Source: Phallus indusiatus (Eukaryota > Basidiomycota > Agaricomycetes > Phallales > Phallaceae). Taken from it: 59,045 bases of DNA. The translations under genes and the position numbers were made by a program. The notes under the pieces were generated by a model that saw nothing but the letters and a program-made list of their open reading frames with translations, made no database searches and was not told the DNA's origin. How positions within the stretch are numbered: the stretch's first letter is position 1; every line of letters begins with the position of its first letter. Location: positions 1 to 59,045 of the forward strand of contig JAQFWX010000189.1 of the NCBI GenBank assembly GCA_027605045.1. The letters are read 5' to 3'. This document shows positions 37,701 to 50,788 of this stretch, one piece after another.

Positions 37701-40700
37701 CTAAGTCAGAGGCTAGGTTGGCGCTACTGAAAGACAATCAAGATTAGCAAGTCATATTCAAAACTTGGGAAATTTGAATAGTGCTGTTTGGCCAGTGAAA
37801 AGTCGCACAGAGGACTGGCAGTTTAAGCGGTCAAGTCACAGTCACGCGATTGTGACAGTTGGCGTTTCGTGTTTTTACCGATTCATCATCAAGCATCGTA
37901 TCAAACCTGGCGTTAGCTTCCTCCTGATTCAAAGTAACCAGTGGCTTCCCATTTAAATGGAAGTTAAGCAAACAGGGAACATGTTCTCCCCTAAACATAC
38001 ATCTGCACAAAGAAACTATCAGGAATTTTCGTTACTTTTTTAAAAATAGGCAAGGCGGACAATAACTGCACGGATACATAACTTACTTAAAAACGAATAC
38101 GACATCCGTTACCCCTTCAATTATGCTTAAAATTAGTACTGTTTGTATGTTCAAACTATAAAGCCAATTGGGCTATTAGGGTTACCCTACAGACCACGGT
38201 GTTCAGAATGACTCGCTTTTCGAATGGTAGATACGACCTCAACCCCTTTCGGCTGTTTCAAAATGCCAGTCCTGAAATCCCGTACACGAATTTATCCCGT
38301 CTTCAGGATTAATATCCAACATTGATGATAGAATGTTTGGGTTTTGTTGTTTCCACGTCACATTAACGACACAATGGGAATCTTCCGAGTTATTACTTGA
38401 TTTGTTTATTTCTTCTGCGTGAGTACTGACACCTTATGACCTCTTGATGATAAGGGCTCTCGGATCTCACGGTCGTTGTTATCACGAGAAGCGACTTTTC
38501 TTCACCGCGTATCTGATTATGCATAACACGGAGAAATCAGGCCGTGAGTTTGTTTTTGTGGTTATTTACAAACAATCGCATGTCAATAATAAAATTCAGA
38601 TATTGTCGCAAAGATGAAGGTCTCTAAAAGGCCCTACTCAGAAATATTCTTAACTACGAAATAGATCGTCACTTTGCGACAGCGTCACTAGGTTTTGCCA
38701 GTGGAACAAGGTAAATATGCATATGACAGGGTTGAGAAGAAAGAACATTTGTTTAATTCTAGAGAGTGTACATTGTTGTAATTTTGATTGAGGGCGGTTT
38801 CATTCCTCACTGGAAGACTACCAGGAACATCAGCATCGCTCCAGCTTAATACCCCTTGTTATTTTTGCGAGTATCGTGGTTCAATTACAGCTTGGCGTCA
38901 ATGTTCGGTACAATGCTATGCTTTATTTTCTTATGTATACTAAATTCAATCATAAGTAGATATCAGCGGGGACGAATAGGCTACACTTTTTAATTCGTTC
39001 GTCCATAAGAGGTCGAGATTTGCGATCAGCTGTGGCTTATCCATTAACCTGGTCCAAAGATTATTCAACAGAGATTCTGCCGTCCCATACACAGGAATTC
39101 CTCTGAGACCACATGGTCAGATAAATTCTTCCTCTTTCTACATTTCACATTTCGGTAACTCACACTTCCGGAATTTCAAATCAGATATGAACATTCTCAT
39201 TCAAATTATCATCTAGTCCTTCACTAGATCCATGATCCTATCTTCCGGATTTTCCGGAAGAAAATCCGGAAGTGAGGTGTAATATATAGAGTGATATCTG
39301 GAGTTCTTTGATGCTCAAAAGTTACCCACACATAGTCCTAACAGACATGCCTCTGCATGCTATTAGCAAGGAATTATTTCATCCTAAAAACCTAATTGTA
39401 GTCATTTAGCGTAAAATGTATATCAAGATGTCATACTCATTCAAAATTAATCCGTAGATTCACGCAAGCCTTCCGCAGCGCTGGGATGGGAACAGTATTA
39501 TGGACGTCAATGTAGTGTGCACGGACACGCCTTCCAGTTCTTTGATTTCGAAGTGTCTCACATACACCAAACTCTTGTGTGCTCGCGTATTTTTTTGGGT
39601 TATCTTTCATGGTACATTTATCCCCGATCCAAAACGAAGGCGTCTTCTTTAGAAGATAGATCCCTCATGCGATTTTGGAAATTAAGGACAGTCGGCTGTC
39701 AAATTTGATATCGCCTCAAGGGGTTCTCATTCCCAGTTACTTGTGGAATTAATCAAAAACACAATTTCAAAAATTCAAATCAAAGCTGCGCACCGCCCTG
39801 AGAATAAAACTTTGACCGAAAGCGATGTTGAGCTTTACACTAATGGTAGACAGATTGGTGAGTCAGTAGGAATCCCATTGATGACTTCCAAAGAAGCTAG
39901 GCCTTGTCATCAACGCAGTTTTGGATCTTGCGTAAAGACAAATTAGTGTAAACGCCACAACCTTGTAACAACTCATGGCCATCTATCAAGTTTTTTTCCC
40001 GACTACTTCCTGACTTCTATGCTAGGGAAAGTCATATAACGCCTACCGAGTTCGTAGCTCATCTAAGCTCAAACCTTCTTCCCGTTACGCAGCATGTCAG
40101 AAACGGGCGACTTTCCCTCCTGGCAGCATTGGTATTTACTCCAAGCCAGTGTAAAGGTGATCGCATAGTGCTAGTATCATGGTTCATGACACAATTGATA
40201 TGATTATATGAAAAAATACATATTCATGAATAACGTTAACTATCAGGGACCCTGCGAGTGCCGTTTTGTGCCCCGTCTGATTCACGTGGCTAGCTTCGGA
40301 GTAGATTGTCGAAAAGAAGTGGTAGCCAATAGAACTTTGGCAATCGGAGTATTTTTGCACGATAACTTTACCCATGCTCGTCAGTCGTAAAATATCCATG
40401 TGTATCAATTTATCAACTTAATCGTATTTGGTGAAAACTCGTGTCTCCAATGATGTAATTCAAGGGCCCGACTCGAATGCTTCTTGAGTATATGAAAGCG
40501 GCAGTACGTTGTCGATCATCTTCGATGATGTGAAAATGGGCTGTTGATGACTGATGCCAGTAGATACATAGATACTCTTAATCACCTCGAGGTTTTCAAT
40601 AGCTACATAGAGTTAGATTTGGGGAGAGAGATTCAGAGGCAGTTGGGATCACAACTCTGGTTGCATCTTCCTTTTGATAGTTCAAAACTTACATCAGTTT

Positions 40701-42581
40701 GGCAGATATGCGTTTCGTTGTTTTAGCTGGCGGTGAGTATACTACACTTATCACTGCCACTGATCGTCGAAAGCCCAAGACTATAATGATCTACATAGCA
40801 ATGAGTGAATGTCGTCGGTCTTTCTCTCTGACCGTTTCCTCTCCGGTCAAGTTGAATCAATCGGAAAATCACTTTTGCAATTCCCGTAATGATCTGGATT
40901 TACCTTTGAATAGGCGGCGGTTATTAGTATCAGCCATCTACATCTCATTGGAGAAAACTTGACCTCAAAGAAAATCATATGTGCGATGTACAGCATCATG
41001 GAATATCATGCATCACGCCCTGAGTTCTAAGAAGACCAAACAATCCGGTAACCACTCTCGGGTCGACTGGTTTCTCTCCAGTGGGTATGTGGACAGATAT
41101 GTGTACAATAATGTCCAGATGAATGTGGGCTTGAACAGTACCGTATCAAAACACAACAGTTCTTGAAAATGTCCGATGTTACGAATGGCTGTACTAAACA
41201 GGATCTACATTCAATATTAGCTACTTAAATTTGCCAGTATTCATCGGTTTGAGCTGAGACACCGAGCTTTTGAATTTCTCACTCGGTGGCAAGTAATAGG
41301 AACACATACCAGGACATCGGACCGTATTATGGCGCGGGTGCATTTAATTATAACCTCCCACTAGCTATTTTTGCCAAGGACTATCAGAAAAAACACGTTA
41401 GCCGAAACCCCTAAAATCCTTTTTTTCCAGCTGTTTGCATTTCGGAACAATTTCTGGAAAGAGAAATCACAAGGCTTGGCTCCAGTCAAAAGTAACGATT
41501 GCAAATAAATGTTAAATCAATAAAGTCACAGCCAGACTATGATGAAGAGTTATTGGTAGTTATGCATTTGGTTCTGAATGCAGATTGAAAGCTGAAACTC
41601 GAAGCTTGAATAAGATAGAAGTCAGTTTCACCTTGGGATGCCGGATTTCAATGAGAGACGTCGCATCTTCTCTACAAATGGCAAGCTGAATTCGCTCATA
41701 GACTATTCCAAATTCAGAACGAAAATAGAACAGATAAAAAATGAAAGAACCCAACCTTAGCTTCGAATCTAACTTGATCGGCGCTCAACAGTTATAATCG
41801 GCTCCGGCGACAGAAGTTGTATCCTAACTCGTTAAAAAACGCTGGCATGTTGCATAAATGTGAACCAAAAGAAGGAGGAAACGTTTTGCATGCCAGACAG
41901 TGCCAACTGGCAGACTGCTACGCGCCGGACAATATTTAGTTTAAATCATCAGTCGCTGGATGTGCGGGCCGAATTATGTCGGGAGCCGCACAAATGCGAA
42001 CAGGTTTGAATGGGTTTTAAAATAATTCCCTCGGTCAGAATTAGTTCCGCCTGTACTTTGGAGATTCAACTCATTCGCTCACCTGATTTAAACAGGTGTT
42101 CCCCAGCTTGGTAAAACGTTATCAGAGTGATTGGCTTGCTCGATAAGCCCAAATCCGACTCAAGGGTCGGTTTCTAACCAAGGAAAAATCTTGGGCCAAG
42201 AAGTACAAGAGTCTCCGATCACTATGCCTTGTTTGGACGTCTAATAACTTCACTAGTCTGGCTCCTAGGCATATGGACAAGTGACTTACGCAGATATTTT
42301 TGCATGCTGTGAAAATGCTCCGATCGGGCAAGGCCTTGGTGATGTGTGCGATTTTCTGATTGAAACTTTACATAGCCTGAAAATCCTTGCAGAAGATTCA
42401 CGAAAACTCAAAAAGCTGTATAAATAGTTTTTACAGGATAACTAGCAAAAAAAAATCATACAATGACTGAAATAAAGAAGGGAAGAAAATGCGGGGCAAC
42501 GATGACAGATTTAACAAATTTGGTAATGGAAATAATAGCGAGTCGATTGCCCTTGTAAGATAATAGCTTCAATTGGTAGCT
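34799..42581. other. 7.8 kb region with no supportable gene
   Basis: The promoter of the 33688-34798 gene occupies the first part, with a very AT-rich tract at 34930-35090. Beyond it, every ORF is under 140 codons, with random-looking composition and no acceptor/donor partner that extends it. One perfect hairpin lies at 39242-39272. The region may be decayed transposon sequence or contain untranslated transcripts, but no reverse transcriptase, transposase or helicase motif could be read. Confidence 0.45.
39242..39272. repeat. Perfect 12-bp inverted repeat (hairpin)
   Basis: The arms are cttccggatttt (39242-39253) and aaaatccggaag (39261-39272) around a 7-base loop. The loop itself, ccggaag, repeats the arm core. 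A further cttccgga lies 80 bases upstream (39164-39171). It could be a terminator-like stem, a protein-binding palindrome or the tip of a small foldback element. Confidence 0.7.
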
Positions 42582-43180
42582 TCAATTGGTAGTAGCCCCA
42601 TAAGATGGATGAGTTACACCACCACCGATACCGGGACCAGGATAAGCTCGCTGATATTCCCCATTTCCGACATCTATGAAAAGAAGAAAGTTATCAGTTA
42701 TCATTTGGGCGTCATTGGTTCAAACAATTTTTACATATATAGCCTCCGCGACCGAACTCTGACGATAATAAAAAAAAGGAAGATCAGCGACTACAATACA
42801 CAGCATGTTGAAAAGATCCGCTTACGTTCTTCAGCCTTCATCCGTTTATAGATAAGCCAGAATGCGTGCTTGAGAAAAAGAGGAAGAAAAAAGGAAAAGT
42901 TAAGTAAAAGACGCCTTTTCATCGGACATGAAATAAAAAAAAAAGTTTTCTACATACCAGATGGCCCGGAAAATAACCAAGAACAGTAAGCAGTATGTTA
43001 ATTAAAAGGTCGCACGAGCAGCCACTTATGAATGCGACAGCTGCGGGTGGAAAGATGATGGCAACCTAGACGTAAAGTTGGGCAGATCGGGCATTAATCA
43101 GCTGTGCTGATCCAGGAAATGTATAAATTATTTCAAAGGCTTACAAGTATAAGACAAATGTCACTTCCACGAACAGGCAT
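42582..43180 (-). CDS. PMP3-family (UPF0057) small membrane protein
   Basis: Five coding exons: 43180-43145, 43065-42958, 42868-42826, a 24-base micro-exon 42758-42735, and 42673-42582. Total 303 bases, 100 residues. Two membrane helices are clear: ICLILVAIIFPPAAVAFISG and LLINILLTVLGYFPGHLHAF, with the family core C-x-x-D-(L/F)-L-I-N-I-L-L-T-x-L-G-Y-x-P-G-H-x-H-A-x-(W/Y). The tail is Gly/Tyr-rich (FGRGGYIYVGNG... AYPGPGIGGG), as in Sna2/Sna3-like members. The family modulates membrane potential, ion tolerance or, for Sna3, vacuolar sorting. The micro-exon restores FGRGGYIY in frame, which supports it. A 13-base tandem duplication lies across the stop. Confidence 0.88.
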
Positions 43181-43668
43181 TTTACAATTTAGGTGAGGAT
43201 GATGATGAACAAGGAAAACGTAGTGGGGGAAAAGGCAACGTCCAGTTGAAATAGTCACAGGTGGGTGACGCCAACCATTCAAGATCCGATGACGTAGTGT
43301 TTGTGTCGTTATCATGAGCACGTGACTGTTTCCTTATGGGGTCCCAGGCGAGAGCCTGGCTACCCTTGAGAACAAAACTTGACATTTTTCTATACGAACT
43401 ACAACATATCGAGTAACTTTCTACCTTTGCCACCATCCGGTGAAGGAGTTGAAACCTTCTATTCCGAAAACGGTGTAAAGCGTCTTAGCCTAGACTACTA
43501 CACCACCACACTTGGTTGAACGGCGTCTTCCAAGCTCTTATATCCCATGGGGTTGAAGCCCAAATTGTTTCAGGCGCGTTGAGGCGACCAAAGTTAACCT
43601 AAAAGTTTAAAGAAAAATGAAAGCGATCCGGATGAACGGATCGGGGCGAGGAGCGGGATCTTGGCAGC
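43181..43668. promoter_or_regulatory. Promoter region of the PMP3-family gene
   Basis: 488 bases between the adenosylhomocysteinase stop and the PMP3-family ATG, both on the minus strand. It should carry the 5' UTR and promoter of the downstream gene. No strong TATA box is seen. Confidence 0.4.
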
Positions 43669-45598
<1,930 letters not shown>

Positions 45599-45782
45599 TT
45601 TCAAGGGACTGGGATGAAGGGGATAAGAGATAAAATCTTGTAGGAAGGCCAATTTCTCCCACGTCTGGCTTTTTATTTTATTTTCGATCTCCGCTTTCCT
45701 CCCTTCTTCTTCGGCACCGTTGGCTCGCCGCGCGTACCCCAAAAAAAGTCTACAATTCACAAACGTTTTAGGAACAAGCACT
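45599..45782. promoter_or_regulatory. Shared divergent promoter, SAH1 / Som1-like
   Basis: 184 bases between the two ATGs (45598 minus, 45783 plus). It contains a T-rich tract (45668-45682) and tcttcttcgg. Confidence 0.5.
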
Positions 45783-46066
45783 ATGGGGTCTGACGGTGAT
45801 GGTAAAGGCAAGGAATGTCGGCTGTATGAATTGCAGCAATTTATGTGTGAAAACCATCAGAACGAGGAGAATGCAGGAATCAAGTGTTATCCTCTTCCTC
45901 GAATATTTTACGAGTAAGTATTTTAGTTAAATACATGTTTTGAATTTACTTTTCAAAAGACTCTATCTTTCACAGATGTCCGAACAGGCCAGTTGTCGAA
46001 ATCACATCGTTAGTTACCATAGATCCCCAAACTGGCGAACTGTCTATTCCTGACAATTTGGAGTAG
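45783..46066 (+). CDS. Som1-like mitochondrial protein
   Basis: Exons are 45783-45913 and 45976-46066 (62-base intron); 73 residues. The pattern ECRLYELQQFMCE...IKCYPLPRIFYECPNRPVVE matches the Som1 family (PF11093): C-x-L-x-E-L-x-Q-x-x-C, then C-x-P-x-x-R-(L/I)-F-x-x-C, ending in a V-E-(V/I)-T strand. In yeast Som1 is a small subunit that helps the inner-membrane peptidase Imp1 process exported mitochondrial proteins. Four conserved cysteines are kept. It is short, so the match rests on the cysteine pattern. Head-to-head with SAH1. Confidence 0.75.
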
Positions 46067-46567
46067 CAATTTTTTCTTTCAACATTTTATGAACTTGTTT
46101 TTCTAATAGCATTGTTTAGTGAGAAATTACCAAAAGGGAAGCTTTGGAGGGATATAAAGAATAAGCAATCCTGAATGCCTTTTTGTCGAGCCGGATTAGG
46201 CATGATGGTGTCTCAAGTGATGAATCCGGTTGTCCAATTCGACCTTGTCATTGTGATCGTAAATATTTTTGCCAGGTTAGCGTCTGCGTTGTATTAATAA
46301 CTAGCTTTTAACTTTCCGAAAGAACAATCTTTATCCGCGCCGCGATTCTCGACTTCTCAACTATTTCCAACACGCGAGGCAAAGCAATTCAAAATGACGC
46401 AAATACGTATACTGTAGAACTGCTGTTTAAACGCCACATTACATGATAAGGAGGTCTTAAATACAGGAACAAAGCTTGTTTTACTCTACCAATGCGTTTT
46501 AATAAGGAAAAGATGAAGGATACAGGACACTAGAAAGAAAATGTTTTTTTTTGAGATTTTATGATGA
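46067..46567. other. Convergent intergenic gap
   Basis: 500 bases between the 3' ends of the Som1-like gene and the minus-strand gene at 46568. No feature seen. Confidence 0.45.
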
Positions 46568-47105
46568 TCACCCTAACACGACTTTCAACCTAATCGCGAC
46601 TGAAAGAATACCCGAAATTGAGTCGTCCCACTCAGCAATTTGGAACCAGTCGCGGTCGTGACCACTGGACGAGGTCTTGGGATCAAACTGTGCGAGCACT
46701 CTCATAGGTGCATATCGAACCACTTCAGTAGTTTTTGGATCTACTTCAGATTGTGTAGCTTTGACTCCCAAAGTATCAGTTAGCTTGCTATATAGCGTCT
46801 AAAAACCAAAAATATTCTTTGCGATCAGCGACTGATTGGATTGAAGGAGTTGCACGCTGATTTGGACTCACTAAGACACTATGGCATGATTCAGCCGCTT
46901 GTCTTGAGATGACCAGTGTTGTATTTCTGCCCCATTCAATGATTATATAGGGTGGTACTCCGGATACTGCAGAGCGCAACCTATCCAGTTCTTTACGGAG
47001 CTGCTTGACTTCTTCCTCGATGTCTTTGGTTTTGATGACGACTATTGCGTTTATGAGGGTTTCCAATGCTTGAGTCTGCTCGAGAAGATCTGACATGGGC
47101 GACAT
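46568..47105 (-). CDS. Hypothetical coiled-coil protein, 154 residues
   Basis: Exons are 47105-46872 and 46798-46568 with a 73-base intron (gtgagt...ttag). The two starts MSPMSD are both ATG, and the first is used. A short helix with heptads (IEEEVKQLRKELDRLRSAV, residues about 29-47) is followed by a mixed region (PPYIIIEWGRNTTLVISRQA). The C-terminal part reads RYAPMRVLAQFDPKTSSS and ends IRLKVVLG. No known domain was recognised. It is divergent from the gene at 47507. Confidence 0.65.
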
Positions 47106-47506
47106 GGGTAATACGCGATTCAGCTGTGAGGATTCAGATGAAGGAAAGCGAGATAAAGGAAAAATGTTCTTAATTTATAGTTACATACCACATAATATCT
47201 ACCCGATGTTTCTTTTTTTCGCGGTGAACGCTATGGTAATGCATGGCAATCACGAGATATTGATGGCCTTATACGTCTGTGACTGATTTATTAATGAACG
47301 CCTCCCATCGCAATAGACTCCATCACCAATGGTGACTTAGTGATGCTAGTGAATATAGTTCGCGTTTGATTCTCAGGAAAAGATACATGCAAAAGTTGAG
47401 AAGTTAAACAAAAGAGAGTACAGGGTCCACCGTCCACGTTTTGTGGACTGGAATCGATTCATTCAAGGACAAGAATCAAACTTACATAAAAAGCACTGCA
47501 TGCAGC
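47106..47506. promoter_or_regulatory. Divergent intergenic region
   Basis: 400 bases between divergent starts (47105 minus, 47507 plus), so it should hold both promoters. No distinct element seen. Confidence 0.4.
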
Positions 47507-48304
47507 ATGAGCTTCATCAACCTAACGTCCCTACATCTCCAACCTTTGGCAGAAATTGCTCAATTGATTGACGTCGCAGAGATGTTATTATCCAACAGAC
47601 AAGGACCCCTCTTGATCAAGAGCCGCGTTTCCGTCTCTTCGGTACTTTCGGCGACTCGAGCATTGATCAAATCAGCTGGCCGTGTGAAATTACATGTACC
47701 GCACACGTTATCTTCGCTTTTGGAAAAGCGAACCACTAAAGCAAAAGCCAGCACGAATGCATCGCAGATCTCGACGACGACGTTGTCCGCACTTCCGTAT
47801 TCACACGTCCGAGTTCAAGTTCCCCTGAAGCCTGCAAGCGCGACGGAAACGCCAGAGACACTCATCTTCACATCATCGCCAGTTGAAAAAGAATCTTCTT
47901 TGGAATGGCCTGAGGATATTTTCCAGTCACCGTTAGGACCACCGGTACCAACCCTATACAATAATTCTTCCGCGTCTTCTGATTACTCGCTTTCTATTCA
48001 ACTATCAACGGACTCGGTGTCTCGGAGTCGCGATGAGCACTACGCCACTTCTTCCGATGATGCACGTGACTCGGACACGATGCGTGGCGGACCCGGTGAC
48101 ATGATTGACGACAATAACCAAACAAAGATAGCTGACACTCCAGGCCGAAGCATTGTCTCCACTGGCACGCAGGAGAAAACACGCCGATCTAGAAGATCAG
48201 GTAAATATGACCCTACCCGAAGATACGGCGTTTTCTTTGACTCTGCGGAAGATTTGATGGAAGCATTTGCCCAATTCCATAGCGAAGAACTGAAATTGGT
48301 GTAA
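47507..48304 (+). CDS. Hypothetical Ser/Thr-rich protein, 265 residues
   Basis: The ORF opens at TTG (47441), but the first ATG, at 47507 (MSFINLTSLHLQ), is the likely start. An N-terminal helical part (QPLAEIAQLIDVAEMLLSNR) is followed by a basic stretch and a long disordered Ser/Thr/Asp-rich middle. The C-terminal motif is compact: RRYGVFFDSAEDLMEAFAQF. No intron is needed. No family recognised. The C-terminal motif would be the best probe for relatives. Confidence 0.65.
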   Translation: MSFINLTSLHLQPLAEIAQLIDVAEMLLSNRQGPLLIKSRVSVSSVLSATRALIKSAGRVKLHVPHTLSSLLEKRTTKAKASTNASQISTTTLSALPYSHVRVQVPLKPASATETPETLIFTSSPVEKESSLEWPEDIFQSPLGPPVPTLYNNSSASSDYSLSIQLSTDSVSRSRDEHYATSSDDARDSDTMRGGPGDMIDDNNQTKIADTPGRSIVSTGTQEKTRRSRRSGKYDPTRRYGVFFDSAEDLMEAFAQFHSEELKLV

Positions 48305-50185
48305 ATCGTCTTTGATTTCGTTTTAGGCTTCATTTATTCTTTCGTTCATACTATGTGGCTTGGCTAATAACATTAATTTGATTATAATCATAAGAATATT
48401 TTCCGTACCCATAAATTTCATAAGATTTTACTACATTTTTTTTTCGTTCATATGTAGCTGATAAGAATATTCATTTGATATCAATTATACTTCTCAGTTG
48501 AGTATTTTATGTACCACCGATTCTATAAGATCTTTTGTATTTGTTTGTCACCCACCTCTTGCAGCCGAGTCTTGCTACGTGCCAACATCATGTTTTGTTC
48601 GAGTCTTTGGCTTTAGGCACATGGATGTTTTTAATAGATCTGTAATTCATTTTCACCAATTCTGCATGGAAAATATGTAAGAACCGGATGATAGACCTTG
48701 ATTAATGAGGATTGTAAACACCATCTTTTGATATATCGTACCTGGCATTATCATCTCACTGTACATCATCCAAGACCATATGGTTCTCTTCAATGAGATA
48801 TCGCCATATTCCCAAGTTATACTGACACTAGTAGTCTCCGGCCATTGATATTGAGGACGCGCACCGTCAATACAGCGCCGTCTCTCCCGCGCCATGAGGC
48901 TCTGAAGCTGGGTGCCTGGTGCTGATCTTCCCGTCGATCTCACGATGAGAAACAATGATACTCCATCTCACCTGTATAGATTTGTATGGGAAACATTGAA
49001 TATTTCAGGCCTTTTTGCGGTGGCCACGTTCGTTGTCAAGTATCGGAAACTAGGCTTTTTGCTTGAACATCGCTTGTTTGATAGACGCAGTGACTGTTCC
49101 GGAAAGGCCGCGCAAACCGACAATGTGAACGTTGAGCTTCCACATCTAAGGTAATAATAGGCTCTGTCAATGCGAAACTTATGAGAAACGGAAACAGATA
49201 CTCATTAAGTCGGATCCTTTTTATTAGCACAGCTTCGCTGTCACGGTGCCAGTGGTACCGGTGCGTAACTTGAAAAGACCTGTTAGCGAAAGCAGTGAAA
49301 GCTTGTTTAGTCTTTTAATCAGACCCCACGTAGAATTTGCCATACCAATCGCAAAGGAAAAATGGTTCAAATGGAGTCGAAATTGATAACAAATGAATGA
49401 CAGGACTTAACCTAACTTAACGGAGAGGTAACACTGGCAGCGGGCAATTACATTTAACTTAACGTGCCTTGCCATGTGAATATGTGCAAATGGAGCATTA
49501 TACACAGCAGAGCAACGACAACCAAGCAAGCTCTCGCATGTTCAAACGTTCAAATTCAAACGTTCACCGGCACCGTTCAGAATACAGCGCAACCGGGACG
49601 CGCATGTTACATAATTACAAGTACGTAAATTGTCCCGGCACCGCCCGAAACCTTCCGCCTGAAGAACGGGAAGAATGTAATGAAACTTGCTAGTACGCAA
49701 AATATCTTATGATTATAATCAAACTGACCTCGCTGCAGCTACATGTGAACGTAAAGGAATAAATTAAGAAGCCTAAATCGAAATAAAAGACGGCAAGACG
49801 GGATGCGAGATGTTAACGTTTACACTGGTACCAGTTCCTTTTCTTTGCTCTGAAAGTTGTAAAATGTTGTCATCATATCTCCCACACATTCCGCTCATAC
49901 TAGTGGCCTTGTTTGGAATGTTACCATGTTAGGAATGACCGCCTGTCGGGATTGATGTTTCAAATAAACTCCATGAAACAATTCTTTGATTGAAATTAAA
50001 TCATAGCATGCGTGTTTATGATCACACTAAGATGAACAAGGGAACATTCAGATGATATTACGCAACAAAGAACTTTGGTTTGATTCAGGAAAGGTAGAGC
50101 TTTCAATTTCAAAACATGTGGTTTTGTGGCACTAATGAATAGATGTGTAAGATTGAAACGGGGATAAAGGCCTGGTATACCTTCA
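48305..50185. other. 1.9 kb without a supported gene
   Basis: Short ORFs on both strands (48653-48955 minus, 48912-49154 plus) have no recognisable domain. A direct repeat of caaacgttcaaattcaaacgttca type lies at 49542-49566. The last part is the 3' flank of the first aegerolysin gene. Confidence 0.4.
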
Positions 50186-50788
50186 TCATTTACCCTTAGA
50201 CTTGTAGTAGCATTCAATTTCTCCATGCTCGAGCGCATTGCCATAGGTCTTAAATCCTTTAGCTACAGCGGACCAACTGGGATCGGAAACTGTGAGAACA
50301 ATTGAGTTCGTGTAACTCGCCCAAGGGCAGTTCCACTCAAAAGTACAAATCTTAGTCCCGGAAGTCATATCGAATAGGGAAAAGGAGCCCGTGGTCCCAC
50401 TGGGTGAACTCGAACGCCCGCAGGAGCAAATGAGAAGTTCATCACCAAACTTTACCACCGAGTTTTCGATTCGGGACACGGGAATCTCGGAATCTTTGTC
50501 CCCTGTAAATACTCAGATGAGATAAAACAATCATATAGTGAATTAATTACATTCGTCTTCATAGAATTTTCCATATGATAAAGAGACATTCTTGATTTGG
50601 ATAGAGTGGGTGTTGGGATGATAGGGTTCATTGTAACGGTAATAATGATTTACGATACGAACGGACATCCATTGAGAGTACCCGAGTGCTTGAGTGCGAT
50701 TACTATTAGCCTTCATCACCGAGCAGGAAGTTGAAACGCTGGGTTTGACTGGAAGATGTTGTAGTAGAGATGCCAGGCGCCGCGACAT
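50186..50788 (-). CDS. Aegerolysin-family protein 1
   Basis: Exons are 50788-50551 and 50502-50186, with a 48-base intron at the same codon and phase as in the two copies at 52.0 and 53.2 kb. Family landmarks: GYSQWMSV near the start, SLSYGKFY before the intron, then CSCGRSSSPSGTTGSFSLFD and FEWNCPW. Aegerolysins (PF06355; ostreolysin, pleurotolysin A) are small beta-sandwich proteins that bind sphingomyelin or ceramide phosphoethanolamine membranes and often work with a separate MACPF partner. This copy is longer than the usual 135-140 residues, with an N-terminal extension (about 35 residues) and an insert before the SYGK block. It is the most divergent of the three, but the frame is intact. 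Confidence 0.88.

Noticed and set aside
48653..48955. Minus-strand ORF of 100 codons
   Set aside because: No recognised domain, no ATG-flanking promoter signs and no neighbouring exons in frame.
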